The translations under genes were made by a program, and so were the position numbers. The notes below the pieces were generated by a model that was not told where the DNA came from, did no database searches, and saw nothing but the letters and a program-made list of their open reading frames with translations. Below are positions 8,506 through 17,066 of a stretch of DNA of 64,000 nt, in pieces. How positions within the stretch are numbered: position 1 is the stretch's first letter; every line of letters starts with the position of its first letter. Origin of the DNA: Microbacterium sp. zg-Y1090 (GTDB lineage: Bacteria > Actinomycetota > Actinomycetes > Actinomycetales > Microbacteriaceae); the NCBI RefSeq assembly GCF_030246945.1, contig NZ_CP126742.1, positions 2,356,001-2,420,000 of the forward strand, given 5' to 3'.

Positions 8506-11500
8506 GTGTCCAGCCAGGTGACCGGCGTCGGAACCTCGAGCGAAGGCGAGTTCGGGGCAAACGCCTGGCTCGTCGATGAACTCTACGAGCAGTACAAGGC
8601 GGACAAGAACTCCGTGGACAAGGCCTGGTGGCCGGTGCTCGAGGCCTATCAGCCCGGGGAGGCCGCGGGCGCAGCGTCCGCCGGGGCCGGCGCACCCGCG
8701 CCCAAGGCCGAGCCTCACCCGGTGACCGCTCCGATCCCGGTGATCGGCACGCAGCCGGTGGCGCGCACCACCGCGCGTCCCGCCGCGCCCCAGCCGATCC
8801 CCGCCCAGGCGCAGGACCGCAAGCCGCGCGAGGCGGAGCAGGCGGGCGAGGACGTCGTCACTCCGCTGCGCGGCATGACCAAGACCCTCGCGGCGAACAT
8901 GGACGAATCGCTGACCGTCCCCACCGCGACGAGCGTGCGCACGGTGCCGGCCAAGCTCATGATCGACAACCGCATCGTGATCAACAACCACATGGCGCGC
9001 ACCCGCGGCGGCAAGGTGAGCTTCACCCACGTCATCGGGTGGGCGATCGTGCAGGCGCTGAAGATCTTCCCCAGCCAGAACGTCGCCTACGCCGAGGTCG
9101 ACGGCAAGCCGTCGGTCGTGGCCCCCGCCCACATCAACCTGGGCATCGCGATCGACCTGCCCAAGCCCGACGGCTCGCGGTCGCTGCTGGTGCCGAGCAT
9201 CAAGCGCGCCGAGACCCTGACGTTCGGCGAGTACCTCTCGGCATACGAGGACCTCGTCACCCGTGCCCGCGCCAACAAGCTCACCGCAGCGGACTTCCAG
9301 GGCACGACCATCTCGCTGACCAACCCCGGCGGCATCGGCACCGTGCACTCCGTGCCGCGGCTGATGAAGGGCCAGGGCTGCATCGTCGGCGCCGGCGCGC
9401 TGGAATACCCGGCGGAGTTCCAGGGGTCGAGCGAGAAGACGCTGGTCAACCTCGGCATCGGCAAGACGATCACCCTCACCAGCACCTACGACCACCGTGT
9501 CATCCAGGGCGCCGGCTCGGGGCAGTTCCTCAAGATCGTGCACGAGATGCTCACGGGCGGGCACGACTTCTACAGCGACATGTTCGCGGCGTTGCGCATT
9601 CCCTACGCGCCCATCCACTGGGCCAACGACATCAACGTCGACCTCGCCGAGCGCGTGGACAAGACCGCGCGCGTGCAGGAGCTCATCAACTCCTTCCGCG
9701 TGCGCGGCCACCTCATGGCCGACATCGACCCGCTGCAGTACATGCAGCGCACGCACCCCGACCTCGAGATCGAGAGCCACGGCCTCACGTTCTGGGACCT
9801 CGACCGCGAGTTCGTCACCAACGGCTTCGCCGGCAAGCGCACCATGAAGCTGCGCGACATCCTCGGGGTTCTGCGCGATTCCTACTGCCGCACCCTCGGC
9901 ATCGAGTACATGCACATCCAGGACCCCGCGCAGCGCACGTGGTTCCAGGACAACGTCGAGTCGAAGTACGAGAAGCCCACCCACGACGAGCAGCTGCGGG
10001 TGCTGAGCAAGCTCAACGAGGCCGAGGCCTTCGAGACCTTCCTGCAGACCAAATACGTCGGCCAGAAGCGCTTCAGCCTCGAAGGCGGCGAGTCGCTCAT
10101 CCCGCTGCTGGACCAGGTGCTGCGCGGCGCGGCCGACGCCGGCCTCGACGGCGCGGCCATCGGCATGGCGCACCGCGGCCGGCTCAACGTGCTCACCAAC
10201 GTCGCAGGCAAGACCTACGGCCAGGTGTTCCGGGAGTTCGAGGGCTCCGTCGCGATCGGCTCGAAGAGCGGATCCGGCGATGTGAAGTACCACCTCGGCA
10301 CCGAGGGGACGTTCATCGCCGACAACGGCAAGGAGCTGCCGGTGGTGCTGGCGGCCAACCCGTCGCACCTCGAGACCGTGGACGGCGTGCTCGAAGGCAT
10401 CGTCCGGGCCAAGCAGGACCGCAAGCCCATCGGCACCTTCTCGTGGCTGCCGATCCTCGTGCACGGCGACGCGGCGTTCGCCGGTCAGGGCGTCGTGGTC
10501 GAGACGCTGCAGATGTCGCAGCTGCGCGGCTACCGCACGGGCGGCACGGTGCACGTGGTCGTCAACAACCAGGTCGGCTTCACGACCCTGCCTCAGGATG
10601 CCCGCACGTCGGTGTACGCCACCGATGTCGCCAAGACCATCCAGGCGCCCATCTTCCACGTGAACGGGGACGACCCCGAGGCGGTCGTCCGCGTGGCGGA
10701 GCTCGCCTTCCGCTACCGCGAGGAGTTCCACCGCGACGTCGTCATCGACCTCGTCTGCTATCGCCGTCGCGGTCACAACGAGGGCGACGACCCCTCGATG
10801 ACGCAGCCGCTGATGACCAACCTCATCGAGGCGAAGCGGTCCGTCCGGCGCCTCTACACCGAGGCGCTCGTCGGCCGCGGCGACATCACCGAGGAGGAGT
10901 ACGAGCAGGCCAAGCGCGACTTCCAGGAGCGCCTCGAGATCGCGTTCGCCGAGACGCACGCCGCCGAGACCGGCTCCTCCCCCGTCATCGATGCGGCGAC
11001 AGCCGCGTCCGCGGTCGAGCCCGCGTCGGGTGAGCCGGAGAGCACGGGCGTCTCGCGCGAGGTGGTGCACCTCATCGGAGACGCGTTCGTGAACAAGCCC
11101 GACGGCTTCACGGTGCACAACAAGCTGCAGCAGCTGCTGGACAAGCGCAACGACATGAGCCGGAACGGCTCGATCGACTGGGCCTTCGGCGAGCTGCTGG
11201 CCTTCGGCTCGCTGCTGCTGGAGGGCACCAACGTGCGCCTGGCCGGCCAGGACGCCCGCCGCGGCACGTTCGTGCAGCGTCACTCGGTGCTCCACGACCG
11301 CGCCAACGGCCAGGAGTGGCTGCCGCTGACGAACCTGTCCGAGAACCAGGGCCGGTTCTGGGCGTACGACTCGCTGCTGAGCGAGTACGCGGCCATGGCC
11401 TTCGAGTACGGCTACTCCGTGGAGCGTCCCGACGCACTGGTGCTCTGGGAGGCGCAGTTCGGCGACTTCGCCGACGGCGCCCAGACCGTCATCGACACCT

Positions 11501-12195
11501 ATCTGTCGTCGGCCGACCAGAAGTGGGGCCAGCAGTCCAGCGTCGTGCTGCTGCTGCCGCACGGCTACGAGGGTCAGGGACCCGACCACTCCTCGGCACG
11601 CATCGAGCGCTACCTGCAGCTGTGCGCCCAGGACAACATGACGGTCGCGCGTCCCTCGACGCCGGCGTCGTACTTCCACCTGCTGCGGCGCCAGGCGTAC
11701 GCCCGGCCGCGCCGCCCGCTGGTGGTCTTCACCCCCAAGGCCATGCTGCGCCTGCGCGGAGCGACCAGCGCGGTGGACGACTTCCTCACCGGCAAGTTCG
11801 AGCCCGTGCTCGACGACGACCGCGGGCTGGAGCGGTCGGCTGTCAAGCGCGTGCTGCTGCACTCGGGCAAGATCCACTGGGACCTCCGGGCCGAGCTGGA
11901 GAAGAAGCCCAACCCCGAGATCGCACTGGTGCGCCTGGAGCAGTTCGCCCCCGCGCCGATCGATCAGCTCAACGCCGTCATCGAGAGCTACCCCGACGCC
12001 GAGCTGGTGTGGGTGCAGGACGAGCCCGAGAACCAGGGCGCCTGGCCGTTCATCGCGCTCGAGGTCGTCAAGCACCTGCGCGGCCGCACGATCGCCCGCG
12101 TCTCCCGCTCGGCTGCGGCGTCCACCGCGACCGGGTCGTCGAAGAAGCATGCGATCGAGCAGGCCGAGATCCTGCGTCAGGCGCTCACCCTCTGA
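8506..12195 (+). CDS. kgd: multifunctional 2-oxoglutarate metabolism enzyme (alpha-ketoglutarate decarboxylase / dehydrogenase E1-E2)
   Basis: A 1229-aa single chain of the actinobacterial Kgd/OdhA type for the 2-oxoglutarate step of the TCA cycle. Order: N-terminal peptide with LVDELYEQYKADK; an Ala/Pro-rich linker (~50-110); an E2-like succinyltransferase core (~120-370) with DHRVIQGAGSG near residue 330; the E1 thiamine-diphosphate domain from ~374 (INSFRVRGHLMADIDPLQ, GMAHRGRLNVL, GHNEGDDPSMTQP); and C-terminal transketolase-like domains. It lacks a lipoyl domain, as expected; E2p and Lpd are supplied elsewhere. In this family GarA/OdhI (FHA protein) is the regulator. GTG 8506 is the likely start; an in-frame TTG at 8437 would add 23 basic residues and is less likely. 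Confidence 0.95.
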   Translation: MSSQVTGVGTSSEGEFGANAWLVDELYEQYKADKNSVDKAWWPVLEAYQPGEAAGAASAGAGAPAPKAEPHPVTAPIPVIGTQPVARTTARPAAPQPIPAQAQDRKPREAEQAGEDVVTPLRGMTKTLAANMDESLTVPTATSVRTVPAKLMIDNRIVINNHMARTRGGKVSFTHVIGWAIVQALKIFPSQNVAYAEVDGKPSVVAPAHINLGIAIDLPKPDGSRSLLVPSIKRAETLTFGEYLSAYEDLVTRARANKLTAADFQGTTISLTNPGGIGTVHSVPRLMKGQGCIVGAGALEYPAEFQGSSEKTLVNLGIGKTITLTSTYDHRVIQGAGSGQFLKIVHEMLTGGHDFYSDMFAALRIPYAPIHWANDINVDLAERVDKTARVQELINSFRVRGHLMADIDPLQYMQRTHPDLEIESHGLTFWDLDREFVTNGFAGKRTMKLRDILGVLRDSYCRTLGIEYMHIQDPAQRTWFQDNVESKYEKPTHDEQLRVLSKLNEAEAFETFLQTKYVGQKRFSLEGGESLIPLLDQVLRGAADAGLDGAAIGMAHRGRLNVLTNVAGKTYGQVFREFEGSVAIGSKSGSGDVKYHLGTEGTFIADNGKELPVVLAANPSHLETVDGVLEGIVRAKQDRKPIGTFSWLPILVHGDAAFAGQGVVVETLQMSQLRGYRTGGTVHVVVNNQVGFTTLPQDARTSVYATDVAKTIQAPIFHVNGDDPEAVVRVAELAFRYREEFHRDVVIDLVCYRRRGHNEGDDPSMTQPLMTNLIEAKRSVRRLYTEALVGRGDITEEEYEQAKRDFQERLEIAFAETHAAETGSSPVIDAATAASAVEPASGEPESTGVSREVVHLIGDAFVNKPDGFTVHNKLQQLLDKRNDMSRNGSIDWAFGELLAFGSLLLEGTNVRLAGQDARRGTFVQRHSVLHDRANGQEWLPLTNLSENQGRFWAYDSLLSEYAAMAFEYGYSVERPDALVLWEAQFGDFADGAQTVIDTYLSSADQKWGQQSSVVLLLPHGYEGQGPDHSSARIERYLQLCAQDNMTVARPSTPASYFHLLRRQAYARPRRPLVVFTPKAMLRLRGATSAVDDFLTGKFEPVLDDDRGLERSAVKRVLLHSGKIHWDLRAELEKKPNPEIALVRLEQFAPAPIDQLNAVIESYPDAELVWVQDEPENQGAWPFIALEVVKHLRGRTIARVSRSAAASTATGSSKKHAIEQAEILRQALTL

Positions 12196-12213
12196 GGTCG
12201 GCGCCGTGGACGG

Positions 12214-12456
12214 TCAGTGCGCGGCCTGCGCCTCGCGCAGGCGCGCCAGCACCTGGTCGCGCAGCTCCTCGGGAGCCGTCTCCTTGCAGGCACGCGCCAC
12301 GACGTCGGTCAGTGTCTTGGCGACCAGCGCCTCGTCCTGACAGGCCGGACAGTGGTCGAGATGCTCGGTGATATCGGCGTGCGCCGTCTTGCAGACCTCG
12401 TTGCGCAGGTACTCCTCGAGGTCCCGGCGAGCCTTCTCGCAGCCGCAGTCGGTCAT
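12214..12456 (-). CDS. rsrA: zinc-binding anti-sigma factor (RsrA/RshA type)
   Basis: An 80-aa ZAS-family anti-sigma factor. The redox zinc site is visible as H32-X3-C36-X2-C39 ([10 protein letters not shown]), with further cysteines at 4, 6, 22 and 57. In Streptomyces RsrA and mycobacterial RshA, disulfide stress oxidises these cysteines, zinc leaves and the sigma factor is released. Its ATG overlaps the sigma factor stop codon (ATGA), and GAGGAG precedes it, so the pair is [10 protein letters not shown] stoichiometrically. It converges with kgd, only 18 bp away and without a visible terminator. Confidence 0.92.
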   Translation of the reverse strand: MTDCGCEKARRDLEEYLRNEVCKTAHADITEHLDHCPACQDEALVAKTLTDVVARACKETAPEELRDQVLARLREAQAAH

Positions 12457-13115
12457 TTCGCACTCCTCGTCGCGGTCGTGTCGATCCCGCGTTCTCTCGC
12501 ATAGTCGGCCAGCAGCTCCCGCAAGAGGCGTCTGCCGCGATGCAGGCGACTCATGACGGTGCCGATGGGTGTTTTCATGATGTCCGCGATCTCCTGATAC
12601 GCGAAGCCTTCGACGTCGGCGAAGTACACCGCGAGGCGGAAGTCCTCGGGAATCGCCTGCAGCGCCTCCTTGACCGCGGATGCGGGCATGCGGTCGATGG
12701 CCTCGGCCTCCGCCGAACGGGCGCTGGTGGCCGTGGTGGACTCCGCACCCCCCAGCTGCCAGTCCTCGAGGTCGTCGAGCGTTCCCTGATAGGGCTCCCG
12801 CTGCTTCTTGCGGTAGGTGTTGATGTAGGTGTTGGTCAGGATCCGGTACAGCCACGCCTTCAGGTTCGTGCCCTGGGTGAACGACGCCCACGAGGCGAAG
12901 GCCTTCACGAACGTCTCCTGCACGAGGTCGGCCGCGTCGGCCGGGTTGCGGGTCATGCGCATCGCGGCTGCGTACAACTGATCCATGAACGGGAGCGCCT
13001 GCTCCTCGAACTGGGCGCGTGCGTCCGCTGCGGCATCCACTTGGTCGCTCATCACCGGCCAGTCTACGTCCGCGCTCAGAACGCCCCACGGGGGTTCGTC
13101 AAGGGTGACGGACAT
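12453..13115 (-). CDS. sigR: ECF sigma factor for thiol-oxidative stress (SigR/SigH)
   Basis: A 220-aa ECF sigma factor: sigma-2 region with [22 protein letters not shown] and [21 protein letters not shown], then sigma-4 with [24 protein letters not shown] and the helix-turn-helix [18 protein letters not shown]. It is the SigR/SigH subfamily because rsrA follows with an ATGA overlap and because a GGAATA-N18-GTT promoter, the consensus of its own regulon, lies upstream. Start: ATG 13115 has GGAGAAAG directly upstream; an internal ATG at 13052 ([10 protein letters not shown]) gives a shorter form and, as in Streptomyces, both may be made. Diverges from aroA by 50 bp. Confidence 0.93.
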   Translation of the reverse strand: MSVTLDEPPWGVLSADVDWPVMSDQVDAAADARAQFEEQALPFMDQLYAAAMRMTRNPADAADLVQETFVKAFASWASFTQGTNLKAWLYRILTNTYINTYRKKQREPYQGTLDDLEDWQLGGAESTTATSARSAEAEAIDRMPASAVKEALQAIPEDFRLAVYFADVEGFAYQEIADIMKTPIGTVMSRLHRGRRLLRELLADYARERGIDTTATRSAK

Positions 13116-13151
13116 CTTTCTCCATTTCCTGGCGCAAACGGCGCGTTTCGT

Positions 13152-13157
13152 TAGGGT
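13152..13157 (+). promoter_or_regulatory. -10 box of aroA (leaderless)
   Basis: TAGGGT with 8 nt to the aroA ATG at 13166. It lies face to face with the -10 element of the sigR promoter (13160-13162), so the two transcription starts nearly collide. Confidence 0.5.
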
Positions 13158-13159
13158 AG

Positions 13160-13186
13160 AACGCGATGAGCGTCGCTGAGTATTCC
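13160..13186 (-). promoter_or_regulatory. SigR/SigH-type autoregulatory promoter of sigR-rsrA
   Basis: On the minus strand, GGAATA (13186-13181), an 18-nt spacer, then GTT (13162-13160). This fits the SigH/SigR consensus GGAAYA-N16-20-GTT. The -35 element lies inside the first codons of aroA. The predicted start near 13153 leaves a leader of about 38 nt to ATG 13115, which supports the longer sigma-factor start. Confidence 0.7.
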
Positions 13187-14515
13187 TCCCCACCTTCTGC
13201 CGATGACGGCGGGTGGGCCGCGCCCACCGCTGAGGCCCCCCTGGATGCCGTTGTGAGCGTCCCCGGATCCAAGTCGCTGACCAACCGGGAACTGATCCTG
13301 GCGGCCATCGCCGAGGGCCCCGGGAGGCTGATCTCGCCGCTGCACTCCGATGACTCCGCGCGCATGATCGAGGCGCTGCGGACGCTGGGAGTGGAGGTGC
13401 AGGAGGTCGCCGGGACCGGCGACTTCGGGCCCGACCTCGTGGTCACGCCGATCAGCCCGCTGACCGGCGATGCGGTCGTGGACTGCGGCCAGGCGGGCAC
13501 GGTGATGCGCTTCGTCGCGGCGATCGCCGGCTTCGCCTCGGGCGAGGTGACCCTGACGGCCCACGAGACGGCTCTGCACCGCCCCATGGGCGAGATGATC
13601 AAGGCCCTGCGCGCCGTCGGCAACGACATCGACGACGAGGGCACCTGGTCGCTCCCGTTCATCGTGCACGGCCATGGCCACGTGCGCGGCGGCGAGGTCG
13701 AGATCGACGCCAGCGGTTCCAGCCAGTTCGTCTCCGGCCTGCTGCTGGCGGCGGCACGCTTCGACGTCGGGCTGACCCTGCGTCACGTCGGGCCGCGCCT
13801 GCCCAGCATCCCCCACATCGACATGACGGTCGAAGCCCTCGGGCACCGCGGTGTGCACGTGGAGCGGCCCAGCGCGACGGAGTGGATCGTGCCGGCCGGC
13901 CCGGTGCGCGCCAAGGACGTGGCGATCGAGCCCGACCTTTCCAACGCCGCGCCGTTCCTGGCCGCGGCGATGCTCGTCGGCGGTCACGTCTCCGTGACCG
14001 GCTGGCCGGCGCACTCGACGCAGCCCGGAGCCCTCCTCACCGAGATCCTCCCCGTCATGGGTGCCCGCACGCAGCGGCGGGGTGGCGCCCTGACCGTCAC
14101 GGCCGGTGCCGGCGGCATCCACGGCGTCGACCTCGACCTGTCCGCGGCCAGTGAGCTCACGCCCACCCTCTGCGCCCTCGCGGCTTTCGCCGACGGACCC
14201 ACGACCATCACCGGGATCGGCCACATCCGCGGCCACGAGACCGACCGCATCGCCGCGCTGGTGGGCAACCTGCGCGCACTGGGCGGCGAGGCGCACGAGC
14301 TGCCCGACGGCATCCGCATCGTCCCCCGCCCCCTGACCGGCGGCGTCTGGCGCGCACACCACGACCACCGCATGGCGACCACCGGTGCGCTCATCGGTCT
14401 GCTCGTGCCCGGCGTCGTCGTCGACGACATCGGCACGACCGCCAAGACGCTCCCGCAGTTCCCGGAACTGTGGGCGGCGATGCTCGGCGCCGACGCGGCG
14501 GACACCGCGCGGTGA
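13166..14515 (+). CDS. aroA: 3-phosphoshikimate 1-carboxyvinyltransferase (EPSP synthase)
   Basis: A 449-aa enzyme of the shikimate pathway joining phosphoenolpyruvate to shikimate-3-phosphate. Motifs: [18 protein letters not shown] (phosphate-binding Lys and Ser/Thr), [10 protein letters not shown] (PEP-site loop), [28 protein letters not shown] with the catalytic-site acidic residue, and C-terminal [14 protein letters not shown]. The N-terminal ~25 residues ([13 protein letters not shown]) are an extension not needed by the fold. Downstream, rsgA begins after 22 bp. The start region also houses the promoter of divergent sigR, a layout also seen around sigH/aroA in mycobacteria. Confidence 0.95.
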   Translation: MSVAEYSSPPSADDGGWAAPTAEAPLDAVVSVPGSKSLTNRELILAAIAEGPGRLISPLHSDDSARMIEALRTLGVEVQEVAGTGDFGPDLVVTPISPLTGDAVVDCGQAGTVMRFVAAIAGFASGEVTLTAHETALHRPMGEMIKALRAVGNDIDDEGTWSLPFIVHGHGHVRGGEVEIDASGSSQFVSGLLLAAARFDVGLTLRHVGPRLPSIPHIDMTVEALGHRGVHVERPSATEWIVPAGPVRAKDVAIEPDLSNAAPFLAAAMLVGGHVSVTGWPAHSTQPGALLTEILPVMGARTQRRGGALTVTAGAGGIHGVDLDLSAASELTPTLCALAAFADGPTTITGIGHIRGHETDRIAALVGNLRALGGEAHELPDGIRIVPRPLTGGVWRAHHDHRMATTGALIGLLVPGVVVDDIGTTAKTLPQFPELWAAMLGADAADTAR

Positions 14516-14537
14516 CCGCAGGCAGGAGGAGCCCGCG

Positions 14538-15602
14538 ATGAGCTGGCTCGACCCCGACGACGACGACGAGCCCGACTTCGAGGCCGATATCCGCACGCGG
14601 CCCAACCCCAAGGCGAACCGCCCGCGTACGAAGCGCCGCCCCGCCCACACCGACGCCCGCATCGCGCGGGTGCTGGGCGTGGACCGGGGGCGCTACACGG
14701 TGCTCGTTGACGAGGATGGTCCCGACGAGCACACCGCCTTGGCCGTGCGCGCGCGCGAGTTGCGCAAGACCCCGATCGTCACCGGCGACCTCGCCCGCAT
14801 CGTCGGCGACACCTCCGGAGCCGACGGCACCCTCTCGCGCATCGTGGGGCTGCAGGAGCGCACGTCGCTGCTGCGCCGCTCGGCCGACGACACCGACCAG
14901 GTGGAGCGGGTCGTCGTCGCCAACGCCGATCAGATGCTCGTCGTCGTCGCCGCGGCCGACCCCGAGCCGCGAGAGCGCCTCGTCGACCGCTATCTCATCG
15001 CGGCACTGGATGCCGGCATCCGCCCGCTCCTCGTCGTGACCAAGACCGATCTGGCCGACCCGACCGCGTTCCTGTCCCACTTCGAGGGCGTCGAAGGGCT
15101 GCAGGTGTTCACCAGCGCCCAGGGCGCCATGCCCGTGGACGAGATCGGCAGGCATCTGGTGGGACACTCCACGGTGTTCGTCGGCCACTCCGGGGTGGGC
15201 AAGTCCACGCTCGTCAACGCGTTGGTCCCGGAGGCCCGCCGGGCCACCGGCCACGTGAACGAGGTGACCGGACGCGGCCGCCACACGTCGAGCTCCACGG
15301 TGTCGCTGCGCTACCACGGTGCCGACGGCAGCGGCTGGGTCATCGACACGCCCGGGGTGCGCTCGTTCGGCCTCGGCCACGTCGATCCGGCGAACATCAT
15401 CGCGGCCTACACCGATCTCGCCGCCGCGGCGGCAGAGTGCCCGCGTGGCTGCACCCACCTGCGCGATGCGCCTGACTGCGCCATCGCGGAGGCACTGGCC
15501 GAGGGCCGGCTCGGACCCAACGGCGCCGCGCGCGTGGATTCGCTGCAGCGGCTGCTGGAGACCTTCGCCGAGCGGGACAGGAACGCCGCCTCACGTCCTT
15601 AG
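14538..15602 (+). CDS. rsgA: ribosome small-subunit-dependent GTPase A
   Basis: A 354-aa circularly permuted GTPase for late 30S subunit assembly. After an acidic N-terminus (DPDDDDEPDFEAD) and an OB-fold region, the G motifs come in the order typical for RsgA: G4 as TKTD (168-171), G1 as GHSGVGKS (216-223), G3 as DTPG (270-273). The zinc finger follows: C301, C305, H307, C314 (CPRGCTHLRDAPDC). G4 has Thr for the usual Asn. AGGAGGAG 7 bp before ATG 14538 is one of the clearest ribosome binding sites here. Likely co-transcribed with aroA and perhaps bcp. Confidence 0.95.
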   Translation: MSWLDPDDDDEPDFEADIRTRPNPKANRPRTKRRPAHTDARIARVLGVDRGRYTVLVDEDGPDEHTALAVRARELRKTPIVTGDLARIVGDTSGADGTLSRIVGLQERTSLLRRSADDTDQVERVVVANADQMLVVVAAADPEPRERLVDRYLIAALDAGIRPLLVVTKTDLADPTAFLSHFEGVEGLQVFTSAQGAMPVDEIGRHLVGHSTVFVGHSGVGKSTLVNALVPEARRATGHVNEVTGRGRHTSSSTVSLRYHGADGSGWVIDTPGVRSFGLGHVDPANIIAAYTDLAAAAAECPRGCTHLRDAPDCAIAEALAEGRLGPNGAARVDSLQRLLETFAERDRNAASRP

Positions 15603-15605
15603 GCT
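15600..15605 (+). promoter_or_regulatory. -10 box of bcp
   Basis: TAGGCT, followed by GGAGGG and the ATG at 15612. The same TAGGCTGGAGGG string precedes furA, also an oxidative-stress gene. GGAGGG touches the ATG, too close for a normal ribosome binding site. Confidence 0.5.
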
Positions 15606-15611
15606 GGAGGG

Positions 15612-16076
15612 ATGAAGCTCCAGCCCGGCTCCCCCGCGCCCGCGTTCACCCTCGACGACCAGGACGGCACCCCCGTCTCGCTCTCGTCACTGCGTGGCCG
15701 TCGCGTGATCCTCTACTTCTACCCGGCCGCCATGACCCCCGGCTGCACGACGCAGGCGTGCGACTTCCGCGACAGCTTCCCGGCGCTGCAGGCGGCCGGC
15801 TACACCGTGCTCGGCGTCTCGCGTGACGAGCCGGCGAAGCTGCGCACCTTCCGCGAGCGCGACGGGCTCAGCTTCGATCTGCTCAGCGATCCCGACCACG
15901 CCGTGCACGAGGCCTACGGCGCGTGGGGCGAGAAGATGAACTACGGCAAGGTCGTCGAGGGCGTCATCCGCTCGACCTTCGTCATCGACGCGGACGGCGT
16001 GATCGAGCAGGCTCTCTACAACGTGCGCGCGACCGGACACGTCGCCCGTCTGCGCACGCTGCTGCAGATCGCCTGA
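15612..16076 (+). CDS. bcp: thioredoxin-dependent peroxiredoxin (BCP/PrxQ)
   Basis: A 154-aa atypical two-Cys peroxiredoxin that reduces hydrogen and organic peroxides with thioredoxin. Peroxidatic Cys45 and resolving Cys50 lie in MTPGCTTQACDF, after the strand VILYFYPA; the catalytic Thr (T42) and the later FVIDADGVI strand are present. It begins 10 bp after rsgA but has its own TAGGCT -10 box 6 nt before the ATG, so it can be transcribed alone. Converges with the small membrane protein gene, four bases between stops. Confidence 0.93.
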   Translation: MKLQPGSPAPAFTLDDQDGTPVSLSSLRGRRVILYFYPAAMTPGCTTQACDFRDSFPALQAAGYTVLGVSRDEPAKLRTFRERDGLSFDLLSDPDHAVHEAYGAWGEKMNYGKVVEGVIRSTFVIDADGVIEQALYNVRATGHVARLRTLLQIA

Positions 16077-16080
16077 GCCC

Positions 16081-16488
16081 TCAGGCGCCGGGCTGCGCGT
16101 CGTCGCGCGGGTGCCGCGCAGCCGCAGCCCGGACGCTCAGGATGAGCAGCACGAGGGTCAGCAGCGCGGGAGCAGCCAGGGCCAGCGCCAGCGCGCCGTC
16201 GCCGAATGTCCCGGTGGCCGCGCCGAGGGCCACGGCCAGCAGCAGCAGCTGCAGGACGATCCCGCCCGAGCGGCCCCACGACTCGTCGCGCAGCACCGCG
16301 AACGCGAACGCCCCCATCGCGACCGCGCCGAGGCCGGTGACCACCAGCAGGGCGATCGCCGTCGGCACCGAAAGCGTGTCGCCTCCGGCGAGCGCGGCCG
16401 CCTCCCACACGACGAGGGCCGCCACGCCCAGCGCCTGCAGAGCCAGCAGCACACCGGCGACGCGTTCGGCAGGGGTCAGAGCAGGCAT
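16081..16488 (-). CDS. small four-helix membrane protein, function unknown
   Basis: A 135-aa protein with four hydrophobic segments (about 10-30, 42-65, 78-98, 100-122) and a short charged tail. The second and third helices are joined by RDESWGRSGG. Actinobacteria often carry such proteins beside whiB1, but I do not recognise a functional family. ATG 16488 is preferred because GAGG sits 9 nt upstream; ATG 16497 would place GAGG directly on the start. It diverges from whiB1 across a 266-bp gap. Confidence 0.7.
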   Translation of the reverse strand: MPALTPAERVAGVLLALQALGVAALVVWEAAALAGGDTLSVPTAIALLVVTGLGAVAMGAFAFAVLRDESWGRSGGIVLQLLLLAVALGAATGTFGDGALALALAAPALLTLVLLILSVRAAAARHPRDDAQPGA

Positions 16489-16754
16489 TGTCGGCATCCT
16501 CGAGTCAGCTTCCGGAATCCAGCGGGTCGTTGTGTGAATCGTCAACCCGCTCCGCCACCGCACAGCAAGTTCCTCGGAACACCCCAGGCTTCACTCTTGC
16601 CCGGACTCGTCGCACTGTGAAAGCATTGTCAGGTTGTGTGCTCCCACAGCGCCGTGGGGCGAGCAGAGGCTCGCATTTCCCCAGAGTACCGGATACCCGA
16701 TTCGGCACACTGACACGCACGTGAACATTCCCCCCGAATAAGGAGCATCCTGAT

Positions 16755-17003
16755 ATGGATTGGCGCGACAAGTCTGCCTGCCTGACCGTCGACCCCGAAC
16801 TGTTCTTCCCTGTGGGCAACACCGGCCCCGCCGTGGAGCAGATCGAGAAGGCCAAGGCTGTGTGCGCCCGCTGCACGGTCACCGAGATCTGCCTGCAGTA
16901 CGCCCTGGAGACCGGTCAGGACTCCGGCGTCTGGGGCGGTCTCTCCGAGGACGAGCGCCGCGCCCTCAAGCGCCGCGCCGCCCGCGCCCGCCGCGCCAGC
17001 TGA
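16755..17003 (+). CDS. whiB1: WhiB-family iron-sulfur transcriptional regulator WhiB1
   Basis: An 82-aa Wbl protein nearly collinear with mycobacterial WhiB1: MDWRDKSACL start, DPELFFPVGNTGP, four cluster cysteines C9, C37, C40, C46, the beta-turn GVWGG (58-62) and the basic tail EDERRALKRRAARARR. In mycobacteria the essential 4Fe-4S, NO-sensitive protein binds sigma region 4 of SigA. AAGGAG stands upstream of the ATG. The 266-bp leader region shows several TGTG/CACA-type half sites but no convincing full CRP box or -35/-10 pair. whiB1 next to pdtaS is the same arrangement as Rv3219-Rv3220c. Confidence 0.95.
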   Translation: MDWRDKSACLTVDPELFFPVGNTGPAVEQIEKAKAVCARCTVTEICLQYALETGQDSGVWGGLSEDERRALKRRAARARRAS

Positions 17004-17012
17004 CGCCGTGCC

Positions 17013-17044
17013 GTCGCGATGGTGCCGGGGGGCGCCATCGCGAC
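17013..17044. terminator. bidirectional terminator between whiB1 and pdtaS
   Basis: Ten-base perfect arms (17013-17022, 17035-17044) that continue inward as a TGCC/GGCG extension, leaving a G-rich loop. It lies in the 63-bp gap of two convergent genes. Confidence 0.75.
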
Positions 17045-17066
17045 GCAGCGGCATCATCGCTCGACG

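Noticed and set aside
8341..12150. A 1269-codon open frame on the minus strand opposite kgd
   Set aside because: It reads as low-complexity His/Arg/Leu/Val-rich protein with no family pattern, as expected for the complement of a highly codon-biased GC-rich gene. kgd on the plus strand has full domain structure.
12453..13052. Internal ATG 13052 as the main start of sigR
   Set aside because: It lacks a good ribosome site, while ATG 13115 has GGAGAAAG and lies at the right distance from the SigR-type promoter. Kept as a possible second start.
16574..16620. GGAACA near whiB1 as a SigR promoter
   Set aside because: No GTT follows at 16-20 nt.
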